From Streptomyces adustus (lineage in GTDB: Bacteria; Actinomycetota; Actinomycetes; Streptomycetales; Streptomycetaceae), in the NCBI RefSeq assembly GCF_009377175.1, contig NZ_VJZD01000002.1, forward strand, positions 56,832-120,831: DNA of 64,000 nt. Direction: 5' to 3'. This document shows positions 18,108 through 26,527 of this stretch, piece after piece; the stretch's first letter is position 1; each line of letters begins with the position of its first letter. Below the pieces are notes generated by a model. That model worked only from the letters and a program-made list of their open reading frames with translations, had not been told where the DNA came from and ran no database searches. The translations under genes were made by a program, and so were the position numbers.

Positions 18108-19490
18108 CTAGCAGCCGACGAGGCGGCTGGCCAGGTAGCCCTCGATCTGGTCCAGGGAGACGCGCTCCTGCTTCATCGAGTCGCGCTCGCGCACGGTCAC
18201 GGCGTTGTCGTCCAGCGTGTCGAAGTCGACGGTCACGCAGTACGGGGTGCCGATCTCGTCCTGACGGCGGTAGCGGCGGCCGATGGCGCCGGCGTCGTCG
18301 AACTCGATGTTCCAGTGCTGGCGCAGCGCCGCGGCGAGACCCTTGGCCTTCGGGGACAGGTCCGCGTTGCGCGACAGCGGCAGGACCGCGACCTTCACCG
18401 GGGCCAGGCGGTGGTCGAGGCGCAGCACCGTGCGCTTCTCCAGCTTGCCCTTGGCGTTGGGGGCCTCGTCCTCGACGTAGGCGTCCAGGAGGAAGGCGAG
18501 CATGGCGCGGCCGACACCGGCGGCGGGCTCGATGACGTACGGGGTCCAGCGCTCTCCGGCTTCCTGGTCGAAGAAGGAGAGGTCCTGGCCGGAGGCCTTG
18601 GAGTGCGCGCCGAGGTCGTAGTCGGTGCGGTTGGCGACGCCCTCCAGCTCACCCCACTCGTTGCCGCCGAACTGGAAGCGGTACTCGATGTCGGCGGTGC
18701 GCTTGGAGTAGTGGGAGAGCTTCTCCTGCGGGTGCTCGTACCACCGCATGTTCTCCTCGCGCATGCCGAGACCGGTGTACCAGTTCCAGCGCTGCTCCAT
18801 CCAGTACTCCTGCCACTGCTCGTCCTCGCCCGGCTTGACGAAGAACTCCATCTCCATCTGCTCGAACTCGCGGGTGCGGAAGATGAAGTTGCCGGGCGTG
18901 ATCTCGTTGCGGAAGGACTTGCCCATCTGGGCGATGCCGAACGGCGGCTTCTTGCGCGAGGCGACCTGCACCTGGGCGAAGTTGGTGAAGATGCCCTGGG
19001 CGGTCTCGGGGCGCAGGTAGGCGACGGAGCCGCTGTCCTGCGTCGGGCCGAGGTGGGTGGAGAGCAGGCCCGAGAACTGCTTGGGCTCGGTGAAGGTGCC
19101 CTTGTTGCCGCAGTGCGGGCAGCCCAGGTCGGCGAGGCCGTTCTCCGGGAGGCGGCCGTGCTTGGCCTCGTAGGCCTCTTCCAGGTGGTCGGCACGGAAC
19201 CGCTTGTGGCACGAGGTGCACTCGGTCAGCGGGTCCGTGAAGGTGGCGACGTGACCGGAGGCGACCCACACCTCGGGGGCCAGGATCACGGACGAGTCGA
19301 GACCGACCACGTCCTCGCGCGACGTCACCATGTAGCGCCACCACTGGCGCTTCAGGTTCTCCTTGAGTTCGACGCCCAGCGGTCCGTAGTCCCAGGCGGC
19401 GCGCTGGCCGCCGTAGATCTCACTACAGGGGAATACGAAGCCACGGCGCTTGCTCAGGCTGACGATGGTGTCGATCTTGTCGGCGGCCAC
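18108..19490 (-). CDS. glyS: Glycyl-tRNA synthetase (alpha2 type)
   Basis: 460 residues, the usual length of the homodimeric class II enzyme. The N-terminus has [20 protein letters not shown] (glycine-site motif), and a zinc module is formed by CTSCHKRF and CPHCGNKG. Motif 2 ([19 protein letters not shown]) and motif 3 ([11 protein letters not shown]) are present, then the anticodon-binding domain. GTG 19490 is the start. It is divergent from the zinc-uptake operon, as in other actinomycetes. Confidence 0.97.
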   Translation of the reverse strand: MAADKIDTIVSLSKRRGFVFPCSEIYGGQRAAWDYGPLGVELKENLKRQWWRYMVTSREDVVGLDSSVILAPEVWVASGHVATFTDPLTECTSCHKRFRADHLEEAYEAKHGRLPENGLADLGCPHCGNKGTFTEPKQFSGLLSTHLGPTQDSGSVAYLRPETAQGIFTNFAQVQVASRKKPPFGIAQMGKSFRNEITPGNFIFRTREFEQMEMEFFVKPGEDEQWQEYWMEQRWNWYTGLGMREENMRWYEHPQEKLSHYSKRTADIEYRFQFGGNEWGELEGVANRTDYDLGAHSKASGQDLSFFDQEAGERWTPYVIEPAAGVGRAMLAFLLDAYVEDEAPNAKGKLEKRTVLRLDHRLAPVKVAVLPLSRNADLSPKAKGLAAALRQHWNIEFDDAGAIGRRYRRQDEIGTPYCVTVDFDTLDDNAVTVRERDSMKQERVSLDQIEGYLASRLVGC

Positions 19491-19658
19491 GGTGCTCTCT
19501 TCATAAGGACGACGGGCGGCGAAGCGAGAAGCTTCCAGCGAATGCTTCAGCGTACCGGCGGGGGCTCCCCCTCAATCAAATCGGGCCTGCTTCCGAGGGC
19601 CGTCCGGGCTCGCCGGGCCCTTCTCGGCGCGCTTGTTGACAACGGTTTCCATATTTGT

Positions 19659-19673
19659 TGAAAATGACTGTCA
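19659..19673 (+). promoter_or_regulatory. Zur box overlapping the znuA start
   Basis: TGAAAATGACTGTCA matches the Streptomyces Zur consensus (TGAAAATGATTTTCA type) at 12 of 15 bases and contains the perfect palindrome ATGAC-T-GTCAT. TTGACA at 19636-19641 could be the -35 element. The box covers the likely -10/start region, so zinc-loaded Zur would block transcription initiation. Confidence 0.8.
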
Positions 19674-20635
19674 TGAACGTACGACGACGGCACATATCCG
19701 GGGTCGCGATCGCCGTGGCCTGCGCACTCGGGCTGGTGGGCCTGTCCGCGTGCACGACCGACAGGGCGGCCGCGGCCGCCGGGGGCAAATTGGACATAGT
19801 CGCGTCGTTCTACCCGATGGCCTTCCTCGCCGAGCGGATCGGCGGCAGCCACGTGCGTGTCACCAGCCTCACCAAGCCCGGCCAGGAACCGCACGACCTG
19901 GAGGTCAGCGTCCGCCAGCGGGTGCGTATCGAGGAGGCCGACGCGGTGCTCTACCTCAAGGGCCTCCAGCCCACCGTGGACGAGGTCGTCGCCCAGTCCG
20001 AGGCGAAGACGAAGATCGACGCCGCCACCCTGACCACGCTGGAGCAGCACGGCACCGAGGTCGGCGGCCACGCGGCCGAGCACGACACCCACGACCACGA
20101 CCACGAGGAAGCCGGCAAGGACCCGCACATCTGGCTCGACCCGGTGAAGTACGCCGAGGTCGCACGGGGCGTAGGCGCGGCCCTGGAGAAGGCGGATCCG
20201 AAGCACGCGGCCGACTACCGCAGGAACACCGCGGCCCTGGCCGGCGAGCTCGGCGAGCTCGACACCCGCTTCCGGGAGGGCCTGGCCGGCGCCCGCTCCA
20301 AGGTCTTCATCACCACGCACGCCGCCTTCGGCTACCTCGCCGAGCGCTACGGCCTCACCGAGGAGGCCGTCAGCGGCCTGGACCCCGAGTCCGAGCCGAG
20401 CGTGAACCGCGTCAAGGACCTGGAGACGATGGCGAAGGCCGACGGCGTCACCACCGTGTTCTACGAGACGCTCGTCAGCGACCGGACCGCCCGGACCATC
20501 GCCAAGGACGCGGGCCTGCGCACGGACGTCCTCGACCCGATCGAGGGCATCACGGACCAGTCCCGCGGCACAGACTACTTCTCGGTCCAGGAAGCGAACC
20601 TCAAGGCGCTGCGGACCGCGCTGGGCGCCAAGTGA
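19673..20635 (+). CDS. znuA: Zinc ABC transporter, substrate-binding lipoprotein
   Basis: 320 residues from ATG 19673; ATG 19664 and TTG 19655 are in frame upstream. The signal peptide MNVRRRHISGVAIAVACALG ends in lipobox LSAC. The mature protein has the cluster A-I layout: FYPMAFLAERIGG, HDLEVSVRQ, a His-rich loop (HDTHDHDHEE) and DPHIWLDPVKYA. It captures zinc outside the cell. No Shine-Dalgarno is visible and the promoter is very close, so the mRNA may be leaderless. First gene of znuA-znuC-znuB-zur. Confidence 0.93.
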   Translation: MNVRRRHISGVAIAVACALGLVGLSACTTDRAAAAAGGKLDIVASFYPMAFLAERIGGSHVRVTSLTKPGQEPHDLEVSVRQRVRIEEADAVLYLKGLQPTVDEVVAQSEAKTKIDAATLTTLEQHGTEVGGHAAEHDTHDHDHEEAGKDPHIWLDPVKYAEVARGVGAALEKADPKHAADYRRNTAALAGELGELDTRFREGLAGARSKVFITTHAAFGYLAERYGLTEEAVSGLDPESEPSVNRVKDLETMAKADGVTTVFYETLVSDRTARTIAKDAGLRTDVLDPIEGITDQSRGTDYFSVQEANLKALRTALGAK

Positions 20636-20655
20636 TCTCCACGGAGGATGCAACC

Positions 20656-21423
20656 ATGAGCGAAGCCGTCATAGCGCTGCGCGGTGTCCGCGCCGAGCTG
20701 GGTGCGCGCCCCGTCCTGCGCGGCATCGACCTCACCGTCCGCCGTGGCGAGGTCGTCGCGCTGCTCGGCGCCAACGGCTCCGGCAAGTCGACGGCCGTGC
20801 GCAGCGTCATCGGCCAGGTGCCGGTCAGCGCCGGCGAGATCGAACTGTTCGGCATCCCGCGCGCCCGTTTCCGCGACTGGCGGCGGGTGGGTTACGTACC
20901 GCAGCGCACCACGGCCGCGAGCGGGGTGCCCGCGACGGTCACCGAGGTCGTCTCCTCGGGCCGGCTGTCCCGGGCCCGCTTCGGCATGCTGCGCAAGGCC
21001 GACCACGCGGCCGTGCGGCGGGCCCTGGAGCTGGTCGGCATGGCGGACCGGGCGAAGGACTCCGTCGACGCCCTGTCCGGCGGCCAGCACCAGCGGGTGC
21101 TGATCGCCCGCGCGCTGGCCGCCGAACCCGAACTGCTGATCATGGACGAGCCGATGGCGGGCGTCGACCTGGCCAGCCAGGAGGTGCTCGCGCACACCCT
21201 CGCCGAGCAGGTCGCCCAGGGCACCACCGTCCTGCTGGTGCTGCACGAACTGGGCCCGGTGGAGCCCCTGATCGACCGGGCGGTCGTGCTGCGCGACGGC
21301 TGCGTCCTGCACGACGGCCCGCCCCCGCAGGCGGTCGGCCAGCACGCGCTGCCCGGCCACGACCACGTCCACCCGCACGCTCCGGCGGGCGCCGAACCGA
21401 TCCGCACGGGACTGCTGAGCTGA
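20656..21423 (+). CDS. znuC: Zinc ABC transporter, ATP-binding protein
   Basis: 255 residues. The Walker A motif is GANGSGKST, the signature LSGGQHQRV, and Walker B LLIMDEPMAGVD with the H-loop in LVLHELG. ACGGAGGA precedes the ATG. It lies 20 bp after znuA, and its stop overlaps the permease start (TGATG). It powers zinc import. The C-terminus ends in a His-rich tail (GHDHVHPHAP), a possible zinc sensor. Confidence 0.93.
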   Translation: MSEAVIALRGVRAELGARPVLRGIDLTVRRGEVVALLGANGSGKSTAVRSVIGQVPVSAGEIELFGIPRARFRDWRRVGYVPQRTTAASGVPATVTEVVSSGRLSRARFGMLRKADHAAVRRALELVGMADRAKDSVDALSGGQHQRVLIARALAAEPELLIMDEPMAGVDLASQEVLAHTLAEQVAQGTTVLLVLHELGPVEPLIDRAVVLRDGCVLHDGPPPQAVGQHALPGHDHVHPHAPAGAEPIRTGLLS

Positions 21424-22325
21424 TGGAAATCCTCGACTACGCCTTCGTCCAGCGGGCCCTGCTCGCCGCCGTACTGGTCGGCATCACCGCGCCCGCCGTC
21501 GGCATCTACCTCGTCCAGCGCCGCCAGGCCCTGATGGGCGACGGCCTCGGCCATGTCGCGATGACCGGCGTCGGCCTCGGCGTCCTGCTGAACGCCTCGC
21601 CCGTGTGGATGGCGACGGCCGTCTCCGTCCTCGGCGCGGTCCTCATGGAGCTGATCCGCTGGTACGGCAGGACCCGCGGCGACATCGCCCTCGCGATGCT
21701 CTTCTACGGCGGCATGGCCTGCGGCGTGATGTTCATCAACCTCGCGCCGACCGGCTCGAACGCCAACCTGACGTCGTATCTGTTCGGCTCGCTGTCGACG
21801 GTGTCGCAGTCCGACGTGACGGCGATCTGCCTGCTCGCCGGCTTCGTCGTGCTGGTCACCCTGGGACTGCGCCGCCAGCTCTTCGCGGTCAGCCAGGACG
21901 AGGAGTTCGCGCGGGTGACCGGGCTGCCGGTGCGGGCGCTGAACCTGCTGACGGCCGTCACGGCGGCGGTCACGGTGACCGTCGCGATGCGGGTGGTCGG
22001 CCTGCTGCTGGTGTCCGCGCTGATGGTGGTGCCGGTCGCGGCGGCCCAGCAGCTCACCCGCAGCTTCGCGGCGACCTTCGCGATCGCCGTGGCCATCGGC
22101 GTGACCGTGACGATCGGCGGCACGGTCACCTCGTACTACCAGGACGTGCCGCCCGGCGCGACGATCGTGCTGCTCACCATCGGGGCGTTCCTGGCGCTGA
22201 CCGCGCTGGCCGCGCCGCTGGCCCGGCGCCGCGCCCGTGCGCTCGCCGCCGCCCGGCCCGCCGGGGACCCGGCAGAGTGCGTGATTCCGGCCGGGCGGGG
22301 GGCCGACGGGCCGGTCGGCGTCTGA
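21423..22325 (+). CDS. znuB: Zinc ABC transporter, permease
   Basis: 300 residues with about eight hydrophobic helices, including QRRQALMGDGLGHVAMTGVG (ABC-3 family signature) and VVGLLLVSALMVVPVAAAQQ. It forms the inner-membrane channel for zinc with ZnuC. Its start overlaps the znuC stop. Confidence 0.92.
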   Translation: MEILDYAFVQRALLAAVLVGITAPAVGIYLVQRRQALMGDGLGHVAMTGVGLGVLLNASPVWMATAVSVLGAVLMELIRWYGRTRGDIALAMLFYGGMACGVMFINLAPTGSNANLTSYLFGSLSTVSQSDVTAICLLAGFVVLVTLGLRRQLFAVSQDEEFARVTGLPVRALNLLTAVTAAVTVTVAMRVVGLLLVSALMVVPVAAAQQLTRSFAATFAIAVAIGVTVTIGGTVTSYYQDVPPGATIVLLTIGAFLALTALAAPLARRRARALAAARPAGDPAECVIPAGRGADGPVGV

Positions 22326-22384
22326 CCGCGGGCAGGCCGGGCTGGCACAATGGCCCGGCAGGCGCAGACGTGAGGAGGCACCCC

Positions 22385-22804
22385 GTGACGACCGCTGGAC
22401 CGCCCGTGAAGGGCCGCTCCACCCGGCAGCGTGCCGCCGTGGCGGCGGCCCTCGCCGAGGTCGACGAGTTCCGCAGCGCCCAGGACCTGCACGACATGCT
22501 CAAGCACAAGGGCGACTCGGTCGGGCTGACCACGGTCTACCGCACGCTCCAGTCCCTCGCCGACGCCGGCGAGGTCGACGTCCTGCGCACCTCCGACGGC
22601 GAGTCCGTCTACCGCCGCTGCTCCTCCGGCGAGCACCATCACCACCTGGTCTGCCGCGTGTGCGGCAAGGCCGTGGAGGTGGAGGGCCCGGCGGTGGAGA
22701 CCTGGGCGGAGGCCGTCGCGGCGGAACACGGCTACGTCAACGTGGCCCACACGGTGGAGATCTTCGGGACCTGCGCGGACTGCGCGCGGCCGCCGCAGGG
22801 CTGA
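22385..22804 (+). CDS. zur: Zinc uptake regulator
   Basis: 139 residues with a GTG start after GAGGAGG. Fur-family winged helix (GLTTVYRTLQSLADAGEVD), the regulatory His-rich hinge SSGEHHHHLVCRVCGK, and the structural zinc cysteines CRVC and CADC. With zinc bound it represses zinc import, here by way of the box at 19659. It lies 59 bp after znuB in the same direction, giving autoregulation if cotranscribed. Confidence 0.95.
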   Translation: MTTAGPPVKGRSTRQRAAVAAALAEVDEFRSAQDLHDMLKHKGDSVGLTTVYRTLQSLADAGEVDVLRTSDGESVYRRCSSGEHHHHLVCRVCGKAVEVEGPAVETWAEAVAAEHGYVNVAHTVEIFGTCADCARPPQG

Positions 22805-22818
22805 GCCGCCGGGCACCG

Positions 22819-22840
22819 GTCCGACGGGCGCCCGTCGGAC
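22819..22840. terminator. Perfect 22-bp palindrome after zur
   Basis: The arms GTCCGACGGGC/GCCCGTCGGAC have no spacer. It lies 14 nt after the zur stop, between convergent coding regions, so it is a likely bidirectional terminator. Confidence 0.6.
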
Positions 22841-22845
22841 ACGCG

Positions 22846-23031
22846 TCAGACGCGCGTCGGATGCCGGTCGAGGATCGCCCGCAGCCGGTCCTCGCCGGCC
22901 GGGTCCGACGGGCCCCGGCGCCCCGCCCTGCTGAACCGCCGACGCTCCCCCAGCACCTGCGCGAAGTCCTGCACGGTCGGCCGGTACGTCGGCTCGACCG
23001 TCTCCTGTACCGCGTCCCGCCCCATGTCCAT
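22846..23031 (-). CDS. Small hypothetical protein
   Basis: 61 residues, starting MDMGRDAVQETVEPTYRPTV and ending in a basic helical stretch. It follows the histidine-phosphatase gene by 41 bp on the same strand. No clear ribosome site precedes the ATG. The codon pattern looks coding, with GC-rich third positions, but I recognise no family. Confidence 0.4.
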   Translation of the reverse strand: MDMGRDAVQETVEPTYRPTVQDFAQVLGERRRFSRAGRRGPSDPAGEDRLRAILDRHPTRV

Positions 23032-23072
23032 GACGATGAGGCGGGATCGTACAGGCGGTCACCACACGTCGA

Positions 23073-24413
23073 TCAGGCGCGGCCGAAGCAGCGCTCCAGC
23101 TCGTCGAGGTCGTAGAACCTGCTGCCCGCGGCGATCGGGCGGCAGCCCTTCTTGAAGGCCGTCTCCTTCTCGTTGTAGAGCATGCGCACCAGGTAGCGGC
23201 CGCCCTTGGCGAAGACGTCCCACTGGATGTTCGCGCCCAGCGGCGCCACCGAGGCACCCCGCCAGGGATTGGAGGCGTAGGTGTAGGGCCGGTCGGCGGT
23301 GACCGGCCGGGTGCTGCCCGGCAGGCCCATCAGCGCGGCCAGCGGGATGATCTCCTCGGCGTGGGTGAAGCGGAGTTCGGCGCCCAGGGTGCTGGTGCCG
23401 TCCCGCTTGGCCTCCGCCTGCCGGAAGAAGTCGTCGAGCAGCACACCGGCCATGCGGTACGTGATGTCGCTGTCCGCGAAGCCGGGGCCCTTCTCGTAGA
23501 AGTCCTCCGCGTCGCTCAAGTACCCGAACCAGGCCGCGTCCCGCGCGGAGAGCCAGCGCTCCGTCCGCCAGCCCCTGCCGTCCGGGCTCTCCCGGCTCAT
23601 CGCGGGGGCGATGGCGTACAGGTTGTAGACGGCCTGCGCGGCGGCGACCCGGTCGGCGTCGGGGAGCTGCCCGACGAAGTCGGCCGTGAAGATCCCGCGC
23701 AGCACCCGGCGGGCGGCCTCGTGGGTCCTGGGCCGGTCGGTGATGTCCGCCAGCGTCTGCGCCAGCCGCCGGTCGTTCGCGAGGTAGTCGCGGTAGGCGG
23801 CGCCCCCGGCGGCCTTGTGGAAGTAGAGCAGGTCCTTGTCGGTGCGGGCCGGACCGATGAGCGGGGCCAGCGCCGGGTCGGTGGCGGCGAGCGCCGCGGT
23901 GAAGAGGGTGCCGCTGTCCACGGCCCGGCCCTGGCCCGAGCTGACGACGTCGATCCGCTCGCCGTCCGCGGCGATCCGCTTGAACAGCGACGGCAGTCGC
24001 CCGGCCGTACGGGCCGCCGTGTCCCGCATCTCCTGCTTGCCGCGCCCGCTGAGGCCGCCGTAGCCGACTTCGGCCATGGCGGCCTCCAGGGCGCGCACCT
24101 CGGGGCCGAACCGCTCGCCCTCGCGGGTGAGCCGGCCCTCCGCCCGCGCCCGGTCCCAGAGCGCGAGGACCAGGTCGCCGTCCTCGCTGTCGGTCGCGGC
24201 CCGGGAGCCGTGCCGGGAGACGTTCTCGGTGAAGACGGGGGTGAAGCCGGCCGGGGGCCGCTGGTAGGTGCGCGGATCCTGCTGCGCGGAGTACGGGGCC
24301 TTGGTGCCGTAGCTGTCGAGGTGGGCGGGCTGCCGGTCCGCGGCCCGCGCGGGCAGGGCCGTGACCAGCAGCGCGCACACCGCCAGCGTGAGGGTGGGAG
24401 TCAGGCGTCTCAT
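23073..24413 (-). CDS. Secreted histidine-type phosphatase (phytase/acid phosphatase-like)
   Basis: 446 residues from ATG 24413, which gives a clean signal peptide (MRRLTPTLTLAVCALLV then ALPARA). The catalytic motif SRHGSRAATDSEDG (RHGxRxxT) and the later THAEEIIPL (HAE proton donor) place it in histidine phosphatase clade 2 (phytase and multiple inositol polyphosphate phosphatase type). It likely releases phosphate from organic phosphates outside the cell. ATG 24437 is an in-frame alternative. No PHO box was recognised. Confidence 0.85.
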   Translation of the reverse strand: MRRLTPTLTLAVCALLVTALPARAADRQPAHLDSYGTKAPYSAQQDPRTYQRPPAGFTPVFTENVSRHGSRAATDSEDGDLVLALWDRARAEGRLTREGERFGPEVRALEAAMAEVGYGGLSGRGKQEMRDTAARTAGRLPSLFKRIAADGERIDVVSSGQGRAVDSGTLFTAALAATDPALAPLIGPARTDKDLLYFHKAAGGAAYRDYLANDRRLAQTLADITDRPRTHEAARRVLRGIFTADFVGQLPDADRVAAAQAVYNLYAIAPAMSRESPDGRGWRTERWLSARDAAWFGYLSDAEDFYEKGPGFADSDITYRMAGVLLDDFFRQAEAKRDGTSTLGAELRFTHAEEIIPLAALMGLPGSTRPVTADRPYTYASNPWRGASVAPLGANIQWDVFAKGGRYLVRMLYNEKETAFKKGCRPIAAGSRFYDLDELERCFGRA

Positions 24414-24473
24414 GGGCGGATCGTCGACGACCGCCATGAACCCCCGGTGGCCCCGAGGTGGCCGTCGGCGACG

Positions 24474-25316
24474 CTACTCGGCGGCCGGGTCCCCGCCCTC
24501 CATCGCCAGCAGCTCCTCGTTCGGGATCGCGCCGCCGAACCGCCGGTCGCGCGAGGCGAACTCGACGCAGGCCCGCCACAGGTCACGGCGGTCGAAGTCC
24601 GGCCACAGCACGTCCTGGAACACCATCTCGGCGTACGCGCTCTGCCAGAGCAGGTAGTTGGAGGTGCGCTGCTCGCCGCTGGGGCGCAGGAACAGGTCCA
24701 CGTCCGGCATGTCCGGGTAGTACATGTACTTCTGGAGGGTCTTCTCGGTGACCTTCGACGGGTCGAGCCGGCCCGCCTTCACGTCCTCCGCGAGGGCCTG
24801 CGCCGCGTCGGCGATCTCGGCACGGCCGCCGTAGTTCATGCAGAAGTACAGCGTGAGCGCGTCGTTGTCCTTGGTCTGCTCCTGGGCTACCTGGAGCTCC
24901 TTGGCGACCGACTTCCACAGCTTGGGCATCCGACCCACCCAGCGCACCCGGATGCCGAGGCCGTCGAGGGTGTCGCGGGTCTTGCGGATGAAGTCCCGGT
25001 TGAAGTTCATCAGGAAGCGCACCTCGTCGGGGGAGCGCTTCCAGTTCTCGGTGGAGAAGGCGTACAGGGAGATGCTCCCGACGCCGATCTCGACCGCGCC
25101 CTGGAGCACGTCGAGGACGCGCTCGGCGCCGACCTTGTGCCCCTCGGTGCGCGGCAGCCCGCGCTCCTTGGCCCAGCGGCCGTTGCCGTCCATGACGATC
25201 GCCACGTGCTTGGGGACCAACTCACCGGGGAGCTTGGGCGCGCGGGCGCCGGACGGGTGCGGCTCCGGCGCCTTGTACTCGCGGCGCTGGCGTCCCAGGA
25301 ACCCGCGTACCACCAT
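24474..25316 (-). CDS. uppS: Isoprenyl (undecaprenyl) diphosphate synthase
   Basis: 280 residues. A cis-prenyltransferase that builds the C55 lipid carrier for cell-wall synthesis. HVAIVMDGNGRWAKERGLPR carries the catalytic Asp and phosphate-binding loop, and DLFLRPSGEQRTSNYLLWQS is the C-terminal IPP-binding motif. AGGAG lies upstream of ATG 25316. It is 31 bp after recO on the same strand, the usual actinobacterial pair. Confidence 0.96.
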   Translation of the reverse strand: MVVRGFLGRQRREYKAPEPHPSGARAPKLPGELVPKHVAIVMDGNGRWAKERGLPRTEGHKVGAERVLDVLQGAVEIGVGSISLYAFSTENWKRSPDEVRFLMNFNRDFIRKTRDTLDGLGIRVRWVGRMPKLWKSVAKELQVAQEQTKDNDALTLYFCMNYGGRAEIADAAQALAEDVKAGRLDPSKVTEKTLQKYMYYPDMPDVDLFLRPSGEQRTSNYLLWQSAYAEMVFQDVLWPDFDRRDLWRACVEFASRDRRFGGAIPNEELLAMEGGDPAAE

Positions 25317-25347
25317 GTGCTTCTCGTCTCCTCTTACGGCCTAGGGC

Positions 25348-26097
25348 TTATTTCTCAACGTACCGAAGCGAGCGCAGCCCGCGCTCCAGATGCCAGTGCA
25401 GGTAGGCGGACACCAGCCCGCTGCCCTCCCGGACGTGCCTCGGCTCACTGGCGTCCGCGGTCTCCCAGTCTCCCGTAAGCAGCGCGCCGAGCAGTTCCAG
25501 GGTCGCCGGTGAGGGTACGACACTCCCCGGCACCCGGCAGTCCACGCACAGGGAGCCCCCGGAGGCCACCGAGAAGAAACGGTTGGGACCGGGCATTCCG
25601 CACTTCGCGCAGCCGTCGAAGCTCGGCGCGTAGCCGTTGACGGCGAGGGAGCGCAGCAGGAACGCGTCGAGGACGAGATGCGGGGCGTGCTCGCCCCGGG
25701 CGAGGGTGCGCAGGGCGCCCACGAGCAGCATGTACTGCTGCACGGCCGGTTCGCCCTCGTGGTCGGTGAACCGCTCGGCGGTCTCCAGCATGGCCGTACC
25801 GGCGGTGTACCGGGTGTAGTCGGTGACGATCGAGCCGCCGTACGCGGCGATGATCTCGCTCTGCGTGCACAGCGGCAGCCCGCGGCCGACGAGCTCGCTG
25901 CTGCCCCGCGCGAAGAACTGCACGTCCACGTGGGAGAAGGGTTCGAGGCGGGCCCCGAACTTCGACTTCGTACGCCGCACCCCGCGGGCCACCGCCCGCA
26001 CCCGGCCGTGGCCGCGGGTGAGCAGCGTGATGATCCGGTCCGCCTCACCCAGCTTCTGGGTGCGCAGCACGATGCCGTCGTCGCGGAACAGACTCAT
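25348..26097 (-). CDS. recO: DNA repair protein RecO
   Basis: 249 residues. An N-terminal OB fold (SLFRDDGIVLRTQKLGEADR) is followed by a helical domain with four zinc cysteines, CAKC and CVDC (about 161-185). It loads RecA on SSB-coated DNA with RecR. First gene of recO-uppS. Confidence 0.95.
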   Translation of the reverse strand: MSLFRDDGIVLRTQKLGEADRIITLLTRGHGRVRAVARGVRRTKSKFGARLEPFSHVDVQFFARGSSELVGRGLPLCTQSEIIAAYGGSIVTDYTRYTAGTAMLETAERFTDHEGEPAVQQYMLLVGALRTLARGEHAPHLVLDAFLLRSLAVNGYAPSFDGCAKCGMPGPNRFFSVASGGSLCVDCRVPGSVVPSPATLELLGALLTGDWETADASEPRHVREGSGLVSAYLHWHLERGLRSLRYVEK

Positions 26098-26452
26098 GGG
26101 CCCATTGTCGCCTACGACGGATGGGCTCCGGGGGCGGAGTCGATGTGCCCGGTTCGAGGCGGAGGGAGGCCGGTGCGATCCACCAGGCTCAAGGGAATGA
26201 CGCAGGCCAGTCGTACGCGGCGGAAGACCGGTCGGTCACCGACCGGCCGCGAGGGCACCCTCGCCGCCGCACCACCTTGTTCCTCCGGATTCCGGACGGT
26301 GCCCCGATCGCCTTCGTCGCCCAATTCGACTCCCTTTCATCAGAGTCTTGTGGCGCTTGGCCGGCGTGCTCCGCGTGCAGGACTCAATTCCTTGCGACAA
26401 GCCCCAGGAACAGCAACGGTCGGTAGGATCAAGCGGAGCTCGGGGGAGAGTG
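26098..26452. other. Non-coding interval upstream of the GNAT-membrane locus
   Basis: No convincing frame here on either strand. Base composition dips around 26270-26400 (CCAATTCGACTCCCTTTCATC), unlike the housekeeping genes to the left. TAGGAT at 26424-26429 is a plausible -10 element for the micro-ORF and GNAT gene, without a clear -35. The interval marks the start of accessory DNA after recO. Confidence 0.35.
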
Positions 26453-26527
26453 ATGCAGAAGGACGCACGGTACGGCAGTTGTTCGCCCGCGTCGCCTGAC
26501 GCGGCCGAGGAAAGACGATCCGCATGA
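26453..26527 (+). CDS. 24-codon micro-ORF coupled to the GNAT-membrane gene
   Basis: ATG 26453 follows GGGGGAGAG by 2 to 8 nt. The frame encodes a 24-residue peptide beginning MQKDARYGSCSPASPD, and its TGA (26525-26527) overlaps the next ATG as ATGA. This could be a translational-coupling leader or an unannotated small protein. Too short to judge by family. Confidence 0.35.
   Translation: MQKDARYGSCSPASPDAAEERRSA

Noticed and set aside
26112..26324. 70-codon - strand frame after recO
   Set aside because: No ribosome site, no family pattern, and it overlaps the probable promoter region of the GNAT locus.
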